Below, one piece after another: positions 55,781 through 64,000 of a stretch of 64,000 bases of DNA. The number at the start of each line of letters is the position of its first letter. Position 1 is the first letter of the stretch. A model generated the notes under the pieces. That model saw only the letters and a list, made by a program, of their open reading frames with translations. It searched no databases and was not told the origin of the DNA. The translations under genes and the position numbers were made by a program. Origin of the DNA: Wolbachia pipientis (lineage in GTDB: Bacteria; Pseudomonadota; Alphaproteobacteria; Rickettsiales; Anaplasmataceae); NCBI GenBank assembly GCA_023052945.1, contig CP095495.1, forward strand, positions 992,001 to 1,056,000, read 5' to 3'.

Positions 55781-56458
55781 ATGATGAAAAATTACAAAAA
55801 GGGGCATAGAAAGCGCCTAAGAGAGAAAATTATTTTAGATAATGGACAATCATTACTTGATTATGGAGTTTTAGAGCACATTTTATATTCAGCATATAGT
55901 AGAATTGATGTAAAACCGGTGGCAAAGAGTTTGATAAAAAGTTTTGGCAGCTTAAATAAAGTTTTTAATGCTGACCTGGAAGCGCTGCAAAACGTTGATG
56001 GTGTCAGCAATGCAGCGATATCTGCCATCTTTTGTGTAAAACAAACCTTTGTTCGTTCTGCAAGAGAAGAAATAAAAAACCTGCCTGTAATCGATAACTG
56101 GGAAAAATTGCTTGATTATTTAAGAATAAGTATAGGAAGCCTCAATAAGGAAAATTTTCGCGTCATCTATATGAATAAAAAGTATCGTCTAATAGCGGAA
56201 GACCTGCAAAATATTGGTACAGTAGATCAAACTCCTCTTTATGTCAGAGAGATCATCAAGCGCGCACTTTTGATTGGTTCAACATCCATTGTAATATCTC
56301 ACAATCATCCAAGCGGAGATACACAACCTTCAAATAGCGATATATCTCTCACTAGACAACTAGCAGAAGCTTGCCAAAGTATAGGAATAGAATTAATAGA
56401 TCACATTATTATTACATTCAGTAGCTATTTTAGTTTCAAGGAAAATAGGCTGTTGTGA
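55781..56458 (+). CDS. radC: RadC/JAB-domain DNA repair family protein
   Basis: 225 aa. An N-terminal helix-hairpin-helix region (FGSLNKVFNADLEALQNVDG) precedes a JAB/MPN metallopeptidase-like domain with the JAMM motif in SHNHPSGDTQPSNSD. Length and order match RadC. The biochemical role is unclear in all bacteria despite the historical name. The start could be ATG 55781 or 55784. Convergent with the addA-like gene. Confidence 0.93.
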   Translation: MMKNYKKGHRKRLREKIILDNGQSLLDYGVLEHILYSAYSRIDVKPVAKSLIKSFGSLNKVFNADLEALQNVDGVSNAAISAIFCVKQTFVRSAREEIKNLPVIDNWEKLLDYLRISIGSLNKENFRVIYMNKKYRLIAEDLQNIGTVDQTPLYVREIIKRALLIGSTSIVISHNHPSGDTQPSNSDISLTRQLAEACQSIGIELIDHIIITFSSYFSFKENRLL

Positions 56459-56502
56459 AAACCTGTAGATTCTTTTTACCGCACTCTTGCAATCAAGTTT
56501 CA

Positions 56503-59500
56503 TCAAAAGTCAGATTGCAGAGTTAAATCTTCCACCCAAATAACCACGCACTCTACTTGCTTGTTTGGATATATTTCTTGTACTAAGGTTTTATAGATTA
56601 ACATCTGTTTTTTTATTTCATTTAATAAGGAAACAGAAACGTTACGGTGTGATTTGTAGTCAATTATGATTGCTTTATCTCGCGTTATGCATAGCCTATC
56701 TAGTCGTACTAATACTGACTTGCCATCAATTGTTCCACTCAGTGTAATCTCTGATTTGCCTTCCAAGTCAAACAAATAGCCATATTTTTCATTAAAGGTT
56801 AATATTTTACTGTAAATTTCATCCTTATCTTCACTGATGTTATCAAGGTATTTTCTGACCCAATTTTTTCTCCTTTCTTTTTCTATCTTGGGCATATACT
56901 GCAATATGCTGTGAATAATCAGGCCTCTTGCATAACCATCTGTCATCCCAATGCTCCTTGTTGTCATTCCAGCACTCTCATCTGTCATTCCAATACCCCT
57001 ATTTGTCATCCCAGTGCTTGACACTGGCTTTTTTTCTCCAGGTTCCAGCGTCACGTGCTGAAATGACATCGAAGAGTGAGTAGCTGATGCTGGCTTTTCT
57101 TCTTTTTTACTGGATCCCAGTGTCAAGCACTGGGATGACAGGGGAAGACGCTGGGATGACACCGAAGAGTGGGCTAAAGCTGGTGGAAGGGAAATGACCG
57201 GAACGTCAAAGTAATCACGTTTTTTATAAATGTAAGGGTAGTTTGCGTTCACACATAGCACTTCAACTTTTTCTTTAAATATTGGCTGTAAGTATGCTTG
57301 TTTCTTTTCATATGATGTTCCATACTGAGTGATTAGATCATACCAAGAGCCCTTTTGCACTGGCTCTTTACTTAAGATGTATAACTCATCTTCAGCACGC
57401 GTGAGTGCTACGTATAATAAACGCAAATATTCATTATAATCCTCTAGTTTTTTCTCCCTTTTTACTTGATCACAATAAACGTTATTGTTTTTTCCACACC
57501 AAAATGGCACTTCCGTTCCATCAAAGATAATGCTTTCACTGTCTCTTGGCACTGTGTTTGTATCAACCAAAAATACTATGGGAGCTTGCAGGCCTTTTGA
57601 TTTGTGAATCGTCATTATTCGCACAGCATTGCGTTCTGATTGCATATCATTCTTAATCTCTGGGTTATTCTCCTTGATCCATTGAACAAATGCTTGAAGA
57701 GATGGGTTTTTAAATTGCAACACAAGGTTCATAAATTCGTCTAGAACCTCGAAGCACTCAAGACCTAGCCTTGCAGCAAATTTCTTCTTACCTGTACGCA
57801 ATATATGTGTAAATAGTGCAAGAGGAGACTCTATGCGAGATAAGTTAATGAGATAGTTTAATTCACTATAGATAACCCCATGATAATCTTGAAGTCTTTC
57901 CCATAACGACTGTTCTTTGCGGTCGTATGCAATGTTAAATAAATCATCCTCGGTAAAATTAAATAGTGGTGATTTTAAAGCATTTGCAAGAGCTAGATCA
58001 TTTGCCTGGAGGAGTAAAAATTCGGCCAAAGCTATTAAGTCCTGCACGGCTATATAATCCATAATTCTAAAATAATCTCGGCCTACAACTGGCACGTTTG
58101 CTTTTTTAAGTTCGCTTATTATGTAATCAACTAACACGTTTCGTTGCCGTACCAGAATCACAATGTCCCTTGGCTCTATATGGCAATCTTTAGCGACTAA
58201 AATCCGCCCTTCGTTTAACCAGTTGTGAATTTTGTGGGCTATTGCCTGAGCAAGTAATCGATCTGCTATTGTATAACCTTCCTTGCATGTCAGAGGAATT
58301 TGTAAAGCTCGCTGTTCTTTCTCTTTACACTTTGGCAACGCTGGCCAAATTTCAATATACCCTTGATCATTTTCTCTATGTGGAACATGTTTTATTTCAT
58401 TATCAACAAAAGATATTTCTGCGCGGAAGTTGTTAAATATTCTATCTACAAGCATCAAAACTTCTGGAGTTGAACGAAATGACTTTTCAAGTTGGCATGA
58501 TATCCAATCTCTACCACCAGTTTTCGTATGAAAGTATTGTTGCATATAGTTAAATAGATGGGGATTTGCTCCTTGAAATCTGTATATGGATTGTTTTACG
58601 TCACCAACTACAAATAAGGTTCGCTTTTCATCATTACCGGCAAAAAATTCATCGCAGAGATTTGTTATAATTTTCCACTGGCTGATGCTATTGTCTTGCG
58701 CCTCATCAACAAGAATGTGATCTATTTTTTGATCCAAGTTAAACAATACCCAATCTTTGTAGTTTGGATTGCTGAGAAGATTTGTTGCTAAGTCAATTAT
58801 ATCATTGTAGTCAAGCAGTGCATTTTTTGATTTTTCGCTATTATATAGATCAATATATACTTTAAATATACCAAGTAAGCTACTCGTTCTCTTGAATATT
58901 TGATAAGAGTTCATGTTTTTTATATGAGTAAACACTACATTCTGAACGCTCTCTATTATTTGCTCTGCATCTCTAAATTTCTCCAAAATACTTTTTGTTG
59001 CAATGGATGATATGTTCTTTTTTTCGTGCGATTCTGATTTGAGAAATACCTTGGCTAGACTTTCTATATCCTCCTTATTGGTGCTGTCACACCAATCAGA
59101 GAACATTGCACTATAACTCTGATCTCTTTTACTGCCTTCACTTAATATCTCTGCTAATCTTTTTATATGCTCAGTCGTTCCACTTTGTAAATCATGAATT
59201 CCATCTGGAGCATTGAGTTTATCTTTGATATATTCCGAATCATTTGCTGACATCGATCTCTTTACACATAAAGTATAAAGCAAATCGCGTAGTTTATTTT
59301 CATCAATTTCAGTTGCAATAAGGTTGATATCATTCTGCACAGTTTCGTTATGAAGCACTTTATTGAATATGATGGAATGTAATTCTTTACATTCACTCAG
59401 CGTACAATTTGGGGCGATGCCAGCTTCTATGGGAAAGTTGGAAATTAACTTGTAACAGAAAGCGTGTATGGTTTGTATAGTTAGGCCAAGATTTTCCAAT

Positions 59501-59907
59501 TCAGAGAAAAGCCTTCTTGCTCTTGCTAAATAACGATCAAGTGCTTCATTTTTTCTGGATCCCAGTGTCACGCACTGGGATGACAAGTAGGGGTGCTGGG
59601 ATGGCATCGGAAAGAAATCTAATTGTTCTAAATCTGCTATCAACACACTCTCTGAGCATATTGCCCACTTACTGAGTATGCTGTGAATGCGATTCTCCAT
59701 CTCGTTTGCTGCAGCGTTGGTAAATGTTAAGCAAAGAATATTTCTTTTGTTTTCTAATAAAAGTCTCAATACTCTGTCTATTAAGATTTTTGTTTTGCCT
59801 GTACCAGCAGATGCATTTACCCACACAGAGAAATTAGGATTTATGGCATTTTTTCTCATCAGAAGTGCGAAAACCTTATAGAAGTTGACTAAAATAGCAT
59901 TATACAT
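56503..59907 (-). CDS. addA: AddA-like double-strand break repair helicase/nuclease (with in-frame repeat insertions)
   Basis: UvrD-type helicase fused to a RecB-like nuclease, the AddA subunit of alphaproteobacterial AddAB. Walker A is VNASAGTGKTKILIDRVLRL near the N-terminus, followed by LCLTFTNAAANEM. HILVDEAQDNS is motif II, VVGDVKQSIYRFQGA motif III, and MTIHKSKGLQAPIVFLVD and RLLYVALTRAEDELY motifs V/VI. The C-terminal PD-(D/E)XK nuclease shows HSILQYMP and IIDYKSHR. Palindromic repeats are inserted in frame at 59553-59611 (after the QLDFF segment) and at 56939-57168 (before the nuclease). ATG 59907 is chosen because the longer ORF overlaps divergent ispE; ATG 59859 is an alternative. 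About 1135 aa. Confidence 0.93.
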   Translation of the reverse strand: MYNAILVNFYKVFALLMRKNAINPNFSVWVNASAGTGKTKILIDRVLRLLLENKRNILCLTFTNAAANEMENRIHSILSKWAICSESVLIADLEQLDFFPMPSQHPYLSSQCVTLGSRKNEALDRYLARARRLFSELENLGLTIQTIHAFCYKLISNFPIEAGIAPNCTLSECKELHSIIFNKVLHNETVQNDINLIATEIDENKLRDLLYTLCVKRSMSANDSEYIKDKLNAPDGIHDLQSGTTEHIKRLAEILSEGSKRDQSYSAMFSDWCDSTNKEDIESLAKVFLKSESHEKKNISSIATKSILEKFRDAEQIIESVQNVVFTHIKNMNSYQIFKRTSSLLGIFKVYIDLYNSEKSKNALLDYNDIIDLATNLLSNPNYKDWVLFNLDQKIDHILVDEAQDNSISQWKIITNLCDEFFAGNDEKRTLFVVGDVKQSIYRFQGANPHLFNYMQQYFHTKTGGRDWISCQLEKSFRSTPEVLMLVDRIFNNFRAEISFVDNEIKHVPHRENDQGYIEIWPALPKCKEKEQRALQIPLTCKEGYTIADRLLAQAIAHKIHNWLNEGRILVAKDCHIEPRDIVILVRQRNVLVDYIISELKKANVPVVGRDYFRIMDYIAVQDLIALAEFLLLQANDLALANALKSPLFNFTEDDLFNIAYDRKEQSLWERLQDYHGVIYSELNYLINLSRIESPLALFTHILRTGKKKFAARLGLECFEVLDEFMNLVLQFKNPSLQAFVQWIKENNPEIKNDMQSERNAVRIMTIHKSKGLQAPIVFLVDTNTVPRDSESIIFDGTEVPFWCGKNNNVYCDQVKREKKLEDYNEYLRLLYVALTRAEDELYILSKEPVQKGSWYDLITQYGTSYEKKQAYLQPIFKEKVEVLCVNANYPYIYKKRDYFDVPVISLPPALAHSSVSSQRLPLSSQCLTLGSSKKEEKPASATHSSMSFQHVTLEPGEKKPVSSTGMTNRGIGMTDESAGMTTRSIGMTDGYARGLIIHSILQYMPKIEKERRKNWVRKYLDNISEDKDEIYSKILTFNEKYGYLFDLEGKSEITLSGTIDGKSVLVRLDRLCITRDKAIIIDYKSHRNVSVSLLNEIKKQMLIYKTLVQEIYPNKQVECVVIWVEDLTLQSDF
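56939..57168 (-). repeat. Cluster of palindromic repeats inserted in frame in addA (nuclease linker)
   Basis: At least four cccagtg-type units, in both orientations, form ~77 codons read as SSQCLTLGSSKK, FQHVTLEPGEKKP, VSSTGMTNRGIGM and related runs. It lies in the linker between the helicase and nuclease domains. Confidence 0.82.
59553..59611 (-). repeat. Palindromic repeat inserted in frame in addA (N-terminal region)
   Basis: GGATCCCAGTGTCACGCACTG then GGATGACA plus a second half-unit. It is read on the minus strand as SSQCVTLGSRKNE, about 20 codons. Confidence 0.8.
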
Positions 59908-59940
59908 ATAATGTAAAAATAATCTTAGTGAAGATATATA

Positions 59941-60807
59941 ATGAAAAGTTTTTGTGTAAAGGCGCCTGCAAAAATCAATCTTTTTTTGCATGTTGTAAAT
60001 AAGAAGGAAACAGGATATCACTTGATTGAAGGTTTATTTGTCTTTGCTAATCTCTCTAATTTTTTGGAAATAAAAGTAGGTGAGAAGGACTCTAGATACG
60101 ATAACTCTACAGTTGAATTTATAAACTCCGAGTCTAGAATAAATAACCAGTATAACACTATAACGAAAGCGGTTAATCTGCTGCTTAGACAGGCTCCAGT
60201 GCGTACTAAAGTTTCTATTAGAGTTGTAAAGAACATACCAATTGCTGCAGGACTCGGTAGCGGATCCTCAGATGCTGGAGCTGTGGTACGTACGCTAGGG
60301 AAGCTGTGGAAGATTGATAGGACGATTTTAAATGAAATAGCCTTAAACATTGGTGCTGATGTTCCTGCAAGTGTAGATAGCAAGCCTGTTTTTGTTAGAG
60401 GTATTGGCGAAGAATTGTGCTATGTCCAAAAATTTTCCTTACCCACGAATGTGGTGCTTGTGAAACCGAAAAAAAGGTTTTTGAGTACACCAGAGGTATT
60501 TTCCAAACATGAAGGAGAATTTTCTGAGCCAATTAAATGGAGCGATGACGCTGAAAAGGATTTGTTGAAGCTTCTTAAAGAGACGAGAAACGATCTTCAA
60601 GAAATAGCAATAAGCCTTGTACCTGAAATTAAGGATGTGATATCAACACTTGAGTCACAAGAAGGCTCTATACTTTCTCGCATGTCAGGCAGTGGTGTAT
60701 CATGCTTTGGAATATTCGATAGTGAGGAAAATGCAAAAGCTGCTGCAGCTAATATCAGAAAAAAGCAACCAGAATGGTGGGTATGTGACACTCAATTAAT
60801 AGTTTAA
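59941..60807 (+). CDS. ispE: 4-diphosphocytidyl-2-C-methyl-D-erythritol kinase
   Basis: GHMP kinase of the MEP isoprenoid pathway, phosphorylating CDP-ME. 288 aa. The N-terminus CVKAPAKINLFLHVVNKKETGYH, the ATP-binding motif PIAAGLGSGSSDAGA near residue 102, and the C-terminal SRMSGSGVSCFGIF are canonical. Divergent from addA with ~33 nt between starts. First gene of a tight run (ispE, Mth938-like, znuB; gaps 4 and 1 nt). Confidence 0.97.
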   Translation: MKSFCVKAPAKINLFLHVVNKKETGYHLIEGLFVFANLSNFLEIKVGEKDSRYDNSTVEFINSESRINNQYNTITKAVNLLLRQAPVRTKVSIRVVKNIPIAAGLGSGSSDAGAVVRTLGKLWKIDRTILNEIALNIGADVPASVDSKPVFVRGIGEELCYVQKFSLPTNVVLVKPKKRFLSTPEVFSKHEGEFSEPIKWSDDAEKDLLKLLKETRNDLQEIAISLVPEIKDVISTLESQEGSILSRMSGSGVSCFGIFDSEENAKAAAANIRKKQPEWWVCDTQLIV

Positions 60808-60811
60808 CTTT

Positions 60812-61168
60812 ATGCCCTTAATTTCCGAGAATAAAAATCTTATAAATGGTTACAGGAAAGGAAAATTTTTGGTGAATAATAGAGAATATTATGGCTCAAT
60901 CATAATTTTTCCTGAAAAGGTGATTAAATTGAAAGAAAGTGACATAAATAGCAAAGAACATTTTGAATCTTTTTTAACAGAGGAAATAGAAATTTTGATA
61001 ATAGGTACTGGTAAAACATGCAATATACTAAGTTCTTCAGTGAAGTCCTATCTTATGGAACAAAAAGGTTTAAATTTTGAATTTATGACAACCGGTGCAG
61101 CATGCAGAACCCATAACGTTTTAATATCCGAAGATAGATTTGTTGTCAGTTATCTAATAGCCATATAG
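60812..61168 (+). CDS. Mth938-like / NDUFAF3-family protein (DUF498)
   Basis: 118 aa. The family pattern is clear: GxFxVNNxxYxGSIIIFPEKV at the start, EILIIGTGK in the middle and FEFMTTGAACRTHNVLISE near the end. The mitochondrial relative NDUFAF3 helps assemble respiratory complex I; the bacterial role is not established. Four nt after ispE and one nt before znuB. Confidence 0.88.
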   Translation: MPLISENKNLINGYRKGKFLVNNREYYGSIIIFPEKVIKLKESDINSKEHFESFLTEEIEILIIGTGKTCNILSSSVKSYLMEQKGLNFEFMTTGAACRTHNVLISEDRFVVSYLIAI

Positions 61169-61169
61169 C

Positions 61170-61970
61170 ATGCTTACCCAGGACTTTTTCATCAATAGTC
61201 TAGTTGCAGTAGTCGTAATTAGCCTAGTAACAGGCGCTTTAGGATCGTTTATGATATGGCAAAGGTTATCTTATCTTGGTGATAGTTTGTCTCATTCTTC
61301 GTTGCTTGGTGTTGCACTTGCTTTAATCTTTAAGATTAGCCCATCGCTTAGCATAATGCTCATTGCAATTACATTTGCTATACTACTTTCTCTTAATTTT
61401 AACAGATTATATTCTGTTGATACGATATTGAACATTGTTACCAATGTAGTTTTATCATCGAGTTTAATACTTATGTCTTTTCTTCCATCGGGCAATAATA
61501 GTATTATTAGCTCACTGTTTGGTGATATATTAACGCTTGATCAAAGTGATATAATATTGATTTTTTTAATCTCTGTAATAGTTACTTTGATATTAATATT
61601 TAGATGGCGTTATTGGTTAATGATTTCAATTAATCAAGATTTAGCAGTAGTTGAGAAGATTAATGTTAATTTTGTTAGACTAGAATTTTTAATCACTCTT
61701 GCTATATTTATAGCAATTGCTGCCCAATTAATAGGAATATTACTCATTGCTGCATTTTTGCTAATACCAGCAGCATCTGCAAGGCTCATTTCGAAAACTC
61801 CAATGCAGATGATTATTGTTGCAACAGTTTTTTCTGTGATTTCTGGGATATCAGGTCTGATGTTATCTGCAAGTTTTGATTTGTTAACTGGCCCTGCAAT
61901 TATACTTGTTGCAGCCGTATATTTAATTATCGCTTATTTTATAAGGTTAGTATTAAGCAGGTTGGCTTGA
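61170..61970 (+). CDS. znuB: Zinc/manganese ABC transporter permease, ZnuB-like
   Basis: 266 aa, about eight membrane helices. The ABC-3 family signatures are GALGSFMIWQRLSYLGDSLSHSSLLG near the N-terminus, NFVRLEFLITLAIFIAIAAQ, and ILLIAAFLLIPAASARL. It is the membrane subunit for Zn2+ (or Mn2+) import. The ATPase and binding protein are not in the window. Confidence 0.93.
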   Translation: MLTQDFFINSLVAVVVISLVTGALGSFMIWQRLSYLGDSLSHSSLLGVALALIFKISPSLSIMLIAITFAILLSLNFNRLYSVDTILNIVTNVVLSSSLILMSFLPSGNNSIISSLFGDILTLDQSDIILIFLISVIVTLILIFRWRYWLMISINQDLAVVEKINVNFVRLEFLITLAIFIAIAAQLIGILLIAAFLLIPAASARLISKTPMQMIIVATVFSVISGISGLMLSASFDLLTGPAIILVAAVYLIIAYFIRLVLSRLA

Positions 61971-62101
61971 TTTTAGTCTCGAATGTTAATAATTTTGTAA
62001 TATACTCATTATAAAACATCACTATTTTAGCACAAAATAGTTTTTGCTATACTATTATTTATATGCTAATGATAAGCTGTTAATTTTATGGAGTAAGCAA
62101 T

Positions 62102-62287
62102 ATGAGCGAAGAAGGATTTTTTTCTAAATATATAGTACAACCTATGAAAAATTTTTACAATAAGTGTGCTTCTTTTTGGAAGAAGGATGCGTCAGATAAT
62201 GTGCAGAGTACGGCAGATGATATTGTACAAGAAAGCTCAGAGTCTTTGGATACTCATGTACAATCAAATGAGAATGATATCATATAG
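62102..62287 (+). CDS. Small hypothetical protein, 61 aa
   Basis: Starts MSEEGFFSKYIVQPMKNFYN with an amphipathic aromatic helix containing FW, then an acidic polar tail (SADDIVQESSESLDTH-like). GGAG precedes the ATG by eight bases. It is 5 nt upstream of holA and may be cotranscribed. Its general form (aromatic N-terminal helix, acidic tail) resembles the start of the gene at 10524, but real homology is not shown. Function unknown. Confidence 0.6.
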   Translation: MSEEGFFSKYIVQPMKNFYNKCASFWKKDASDNVQSTADDIVQESSESLDTHVQSNENDII

Positions 62288-62292
62288 GTGGC

Positions 62293-63309
62293 ATGAGGGT
62301 TACACCATCCAAAGTTAAAAGATTCCTAGAGAAACCTGATGCTTTACGTGGTGTGTTAATTCATGGAAGTGATAACAGTAGGGTTGGTTTTTATGTACAA
62401 GAAATAATTGCCAATTTGGATGAGTATTCAGTTCAGGTGATGGATTTTGCAATAGTGAATAAGTCACCCGGTTTACTGTTTTCTGAGTTGGCAAACATTT
62501 CGATGTTTACCAGCAAAAAATTAATTAAGCTGATAAATGTAAGTGGGAGTATATCCAAAGAGTTAAAAAATGTATTAGATTATAATGCAGGCGATCACTA
62601 TGTAATGATGGTAGCAAGTGATCTTCCATATAATTCTGCAACTAAAAGTTATATGGAGAGTTCAAAAATTTTTGGTGTAATTGCTTGCTATAAGGACAGC
62701 AACAGTAATCTTTATGATATTATATCAAGTTACTTAAAACAAAATGATATAAAATGCACAAATGAGATAATCTACCATTTGCAATCTTACTTTAATCATA
62801 GCAAGCTGCCTATATGTTCAGAACTTGAGAAGTTAGTTTTATACTTAGGGGAGAGAAAAGACCTAAAACTTACTGATATAGAATTATGCTTTTCAACTTC
62901 CGGCAACGACTATGCTACACTTGATGATCTATGCTCTGCCATAGCAAGTAAAGATATGTCGCGTTTCATTAGAATTTCTGATGCATTGATATCGCAAGAA
63001 AATTTTTCACCGATAGCACTAATTCGCATTATATCAAATTATTTCCTACGCCTTGAAACCGTTTTGCTGTCAGTGCAAGGCGGAATGAGTGAGCAGGCTG
63101 CGATTGATCAGCTAAACCCTCCATTGTTTTTTAAACAATTGCAGAGCTTTAAATCTCATTTGAAAAGTTTGCAACTTTCAGAACTTAAAAAGATTTTGGA
63201 AAAATTGATAAGCTTAGAAGTTACCTGTAAAAAAACTGATTTAGATCATAAAATGATTTTTCAGCAGGTGATTTGTCATATTACAAATACAATTACTTGC
63301 TATAGCTAA
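62293..63309 (+). CDS. holA: DNA polymerase III subunit delta
   Basis: Clamp-loader subunit that opens the beta sliding clamp. 338 aa. The N-terminal VLIHGSDNSRVGFYVQEI, the central segment FTSKKLIKLINVSGS and the helical C-terminal part (FSPIALIRIISNYFLRLETV; KRQ-type LPPxFFK-like region LNPPLFFKQLQSF) match the HolA family. GGTGG precedes the ATG. Confidence 0.93.
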   Translation: MRVTPSKVKRFLEKPDALRGVLIHGSDNSRVGFYVQEIIANLDEYSVQVMDFAIVNKSPGLLFSELANISMFTSKKLIKLINVSGSISKELKNVLDYNAGDHYVMMVASDLPYNSATKSYMESSKIFGVIACYKDSNSNLYDIISSYLKQNDIKCTNEIIYHLQSYFNHSKLPICSELEKLVLYLGERKDLKLTDIELCFSTSGNDYATLDDLCSAIASKDMSRFIRISDALISQENFSPIALIRIISNYFLRLETVLLSVQGGMSEQAAIDQLNPPLFFKQLQSFKSHLKSLQLSELKKILEKLISLEVTCKKTDLDHKMIFQQVICHITNTITCYS

Positions 63310-63409
63310 CAAAGATAAGGTGTAACCAGACTGCATTCTGTGATTTTTAGCAAAGCACGATCTTTCATTTGAGCTTTCTTCAATTTAAAATAAATATAGA
63401 AAATTGCTG

Positions 63410-63585
63410 CCTATAGCTAAACTGACTTACGACAATTTGAAAAACCGTCATTCTGCTACTAGTTAGCGCCGCGGCGGTATGACGTGTTGCTTAGGTCAGC
63501 TATAGCTAAAGTAACTTAGGTTCACCGACAATCGTCATTCCGCTACTAGTTAGCGTCGCAACGGCATGACGTGTTAGCTATAGAA
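63410..63585. repeat. Two adjacent palindromic repeats, CCGCGGCGG family
   Basis: Units at ~63417-63485 and ~63505-63580. Each has AGCTAAA..TGACTTA or GTAACTTAGG, then GTCATTCTGC or GTCATTCCGC, TAGTTAGCG, and GCGGCGGTATGACG or GCAACGGCATGACG. Confidence 0.78.
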
Positions 63586-63596
63586 TATAGATCAGA

Positions 63597-64000
63597 GTGC
63601 GATCCGAATAGTCGTGGTTTTGTGATGGTTAAATTCCATCTTCCCTAGACATCGGGGATAATGTATGTCTCACATCTTGGAGAATGGCAACCTCTGGGAT
63701 GCAAGCATGAGACAAAAGCAGGTAATACCTAACCTTTATGGTAAATCCCTGCAAACAGAGTTAGATATGGTTACGAGAGGAACTTATGTTTGAATTGTCG
63801 TCAATATCAATATGCGAAATAAGGTTGATACGCATGGACCAAAATGGTATGAAGCACAAGAAGAATCAAGGTTTTGATGCTTGATTATGGATGTTTTCAG
63901 CTTCCGGCAAATAGTAAGAACCTAAGTTTAACGTGAAACGAAACCATGGAACGGAGTAACCACATGGAAGCTCTTATTATTCTTTATTTAAAGGATAATC
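63597..64000 (+). mobile_element. Second copy of the outer group II intron, 5' part (cut by window edge)
   Basis: Begins GTGCGATCCGAATAGTCG at 63597. By eye it matches the minus strand of 22278-21875 over all 404 nt. It is inserted in intergenic sequence just after the palindromic repeats, at ATATAGATCAGA. The ORF region lies beyond the window. Confidence 0.9.

Noticed and set aside
55600..55809. A 69-codon ORF ahead of radC.
   Set aside because: It begins inside a palindromic repeat and overlaps the radC start; its translation looks like chance coding.
1..64000. CRISPR arrays.
   Set aside because: The repeats seen are palindromic, scattered and of varying spacing, with no regular repeat-spacer pattern and no cas genes.
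1..64000. tRNA or rRNA genes.
   Set aside because: No cloverleaf-type T-loop or rRNA-like sequence was noticed by reading; a covariance search would be needed to exclude one completely.

Overview
The window is AT-rich, gene-dense in some stretches and heavily decayed in others, and is almost certainly from a Wolbachia endosymbiont (Anaplasmataceae, Rickettsiales). The evidence is the combination of ankyrin-repeat genes, Wolbachia/Rickettsia-type palindromic repeats between and inside genes, IS5, IS4, IS110 and group II intron elements, alphaproteobacterial gene-transfer-agent (GTA) relics, and a reduced set of housekeeping genes. No tRNA, rRNA or CRISPR array was seen.

Layout. 1-8.4 kb: edge of an MFS transporter, a membrane coiled-coil protein, valS, two paralogous membrane coiled-coil proteins, pyrF. 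8.4-15 kb: decayed accessory zone with an IS5-family copy fused to a truncated GTA major capsid gene, a two-domain unknown gene split by an IS4-family element with an 11-bp target duplication, and an rmuC pseudogene. 15.2-18.1 kb: an unknown 418-aa protein, pstB, dapB. 18.1-22.8 kb: a group II intron nested inside another group II intron, the outer one sitting at the 3' end of an acidic-protein gene. 22.9-26 kb: GTA prohead protease, broken IS110 element, repeats. 26-28 kb: gap, tatC. 28.2-33.3 kb: HEFGH-motif putative metalloprotease, frameshifted AsmA-like gene, rnhA. 33.4-36.7 kb: cytochrome c oxidase operon ctaC-ctaD-ctaB plus a 35-aa membrane ORF. 37.4-43.9 kb: two further IS5 copies, a Bcr/CflA-type transporter, an ankyrin gene split by one stop codon, and a GTA tail gene broken by IS5 with its middle missing. 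44-55 kb: unknown membrane protein, dcd, pstS, ankyrin genes, trkH, mgtE, prfB with programmed frameshift, an SMR transporter pair, a D-Ala-D-Ala carboxypeptidase. 55.8-63.3 kb: radC, addA-like helicase/nuclease, ispE, Mth938-like gene, znuB, a 61-aa protein, holA. 63.6 kb to the end: the first 404 nt of a second copy of the outer group II intron.

How it fits together. The core genes are ordinary endosymbiont housekeeping (translation, pyrimidine and isoprenoid synthesis, respiration, ion and phosphate uptake, recombination). Between them lies a record of mobile-element activity. Three nearly identical IS5 copies in the same orientation are joined to GTA gene fragments, and palindromic repeats have entered the reading frames of valS, gap and addA without breaking them. 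A 445-bp element carrying a near-consensus promoter and a 23-aa ORF is present twice, in inverted orientation, 29 kb apart. The most unusual structure is the nested intron: the inner intron enters directly after the catalytic aspartate codons of the outer intron's reverse transcriptase, and its own reverse transcriptase has CVDD where YADD is expected.
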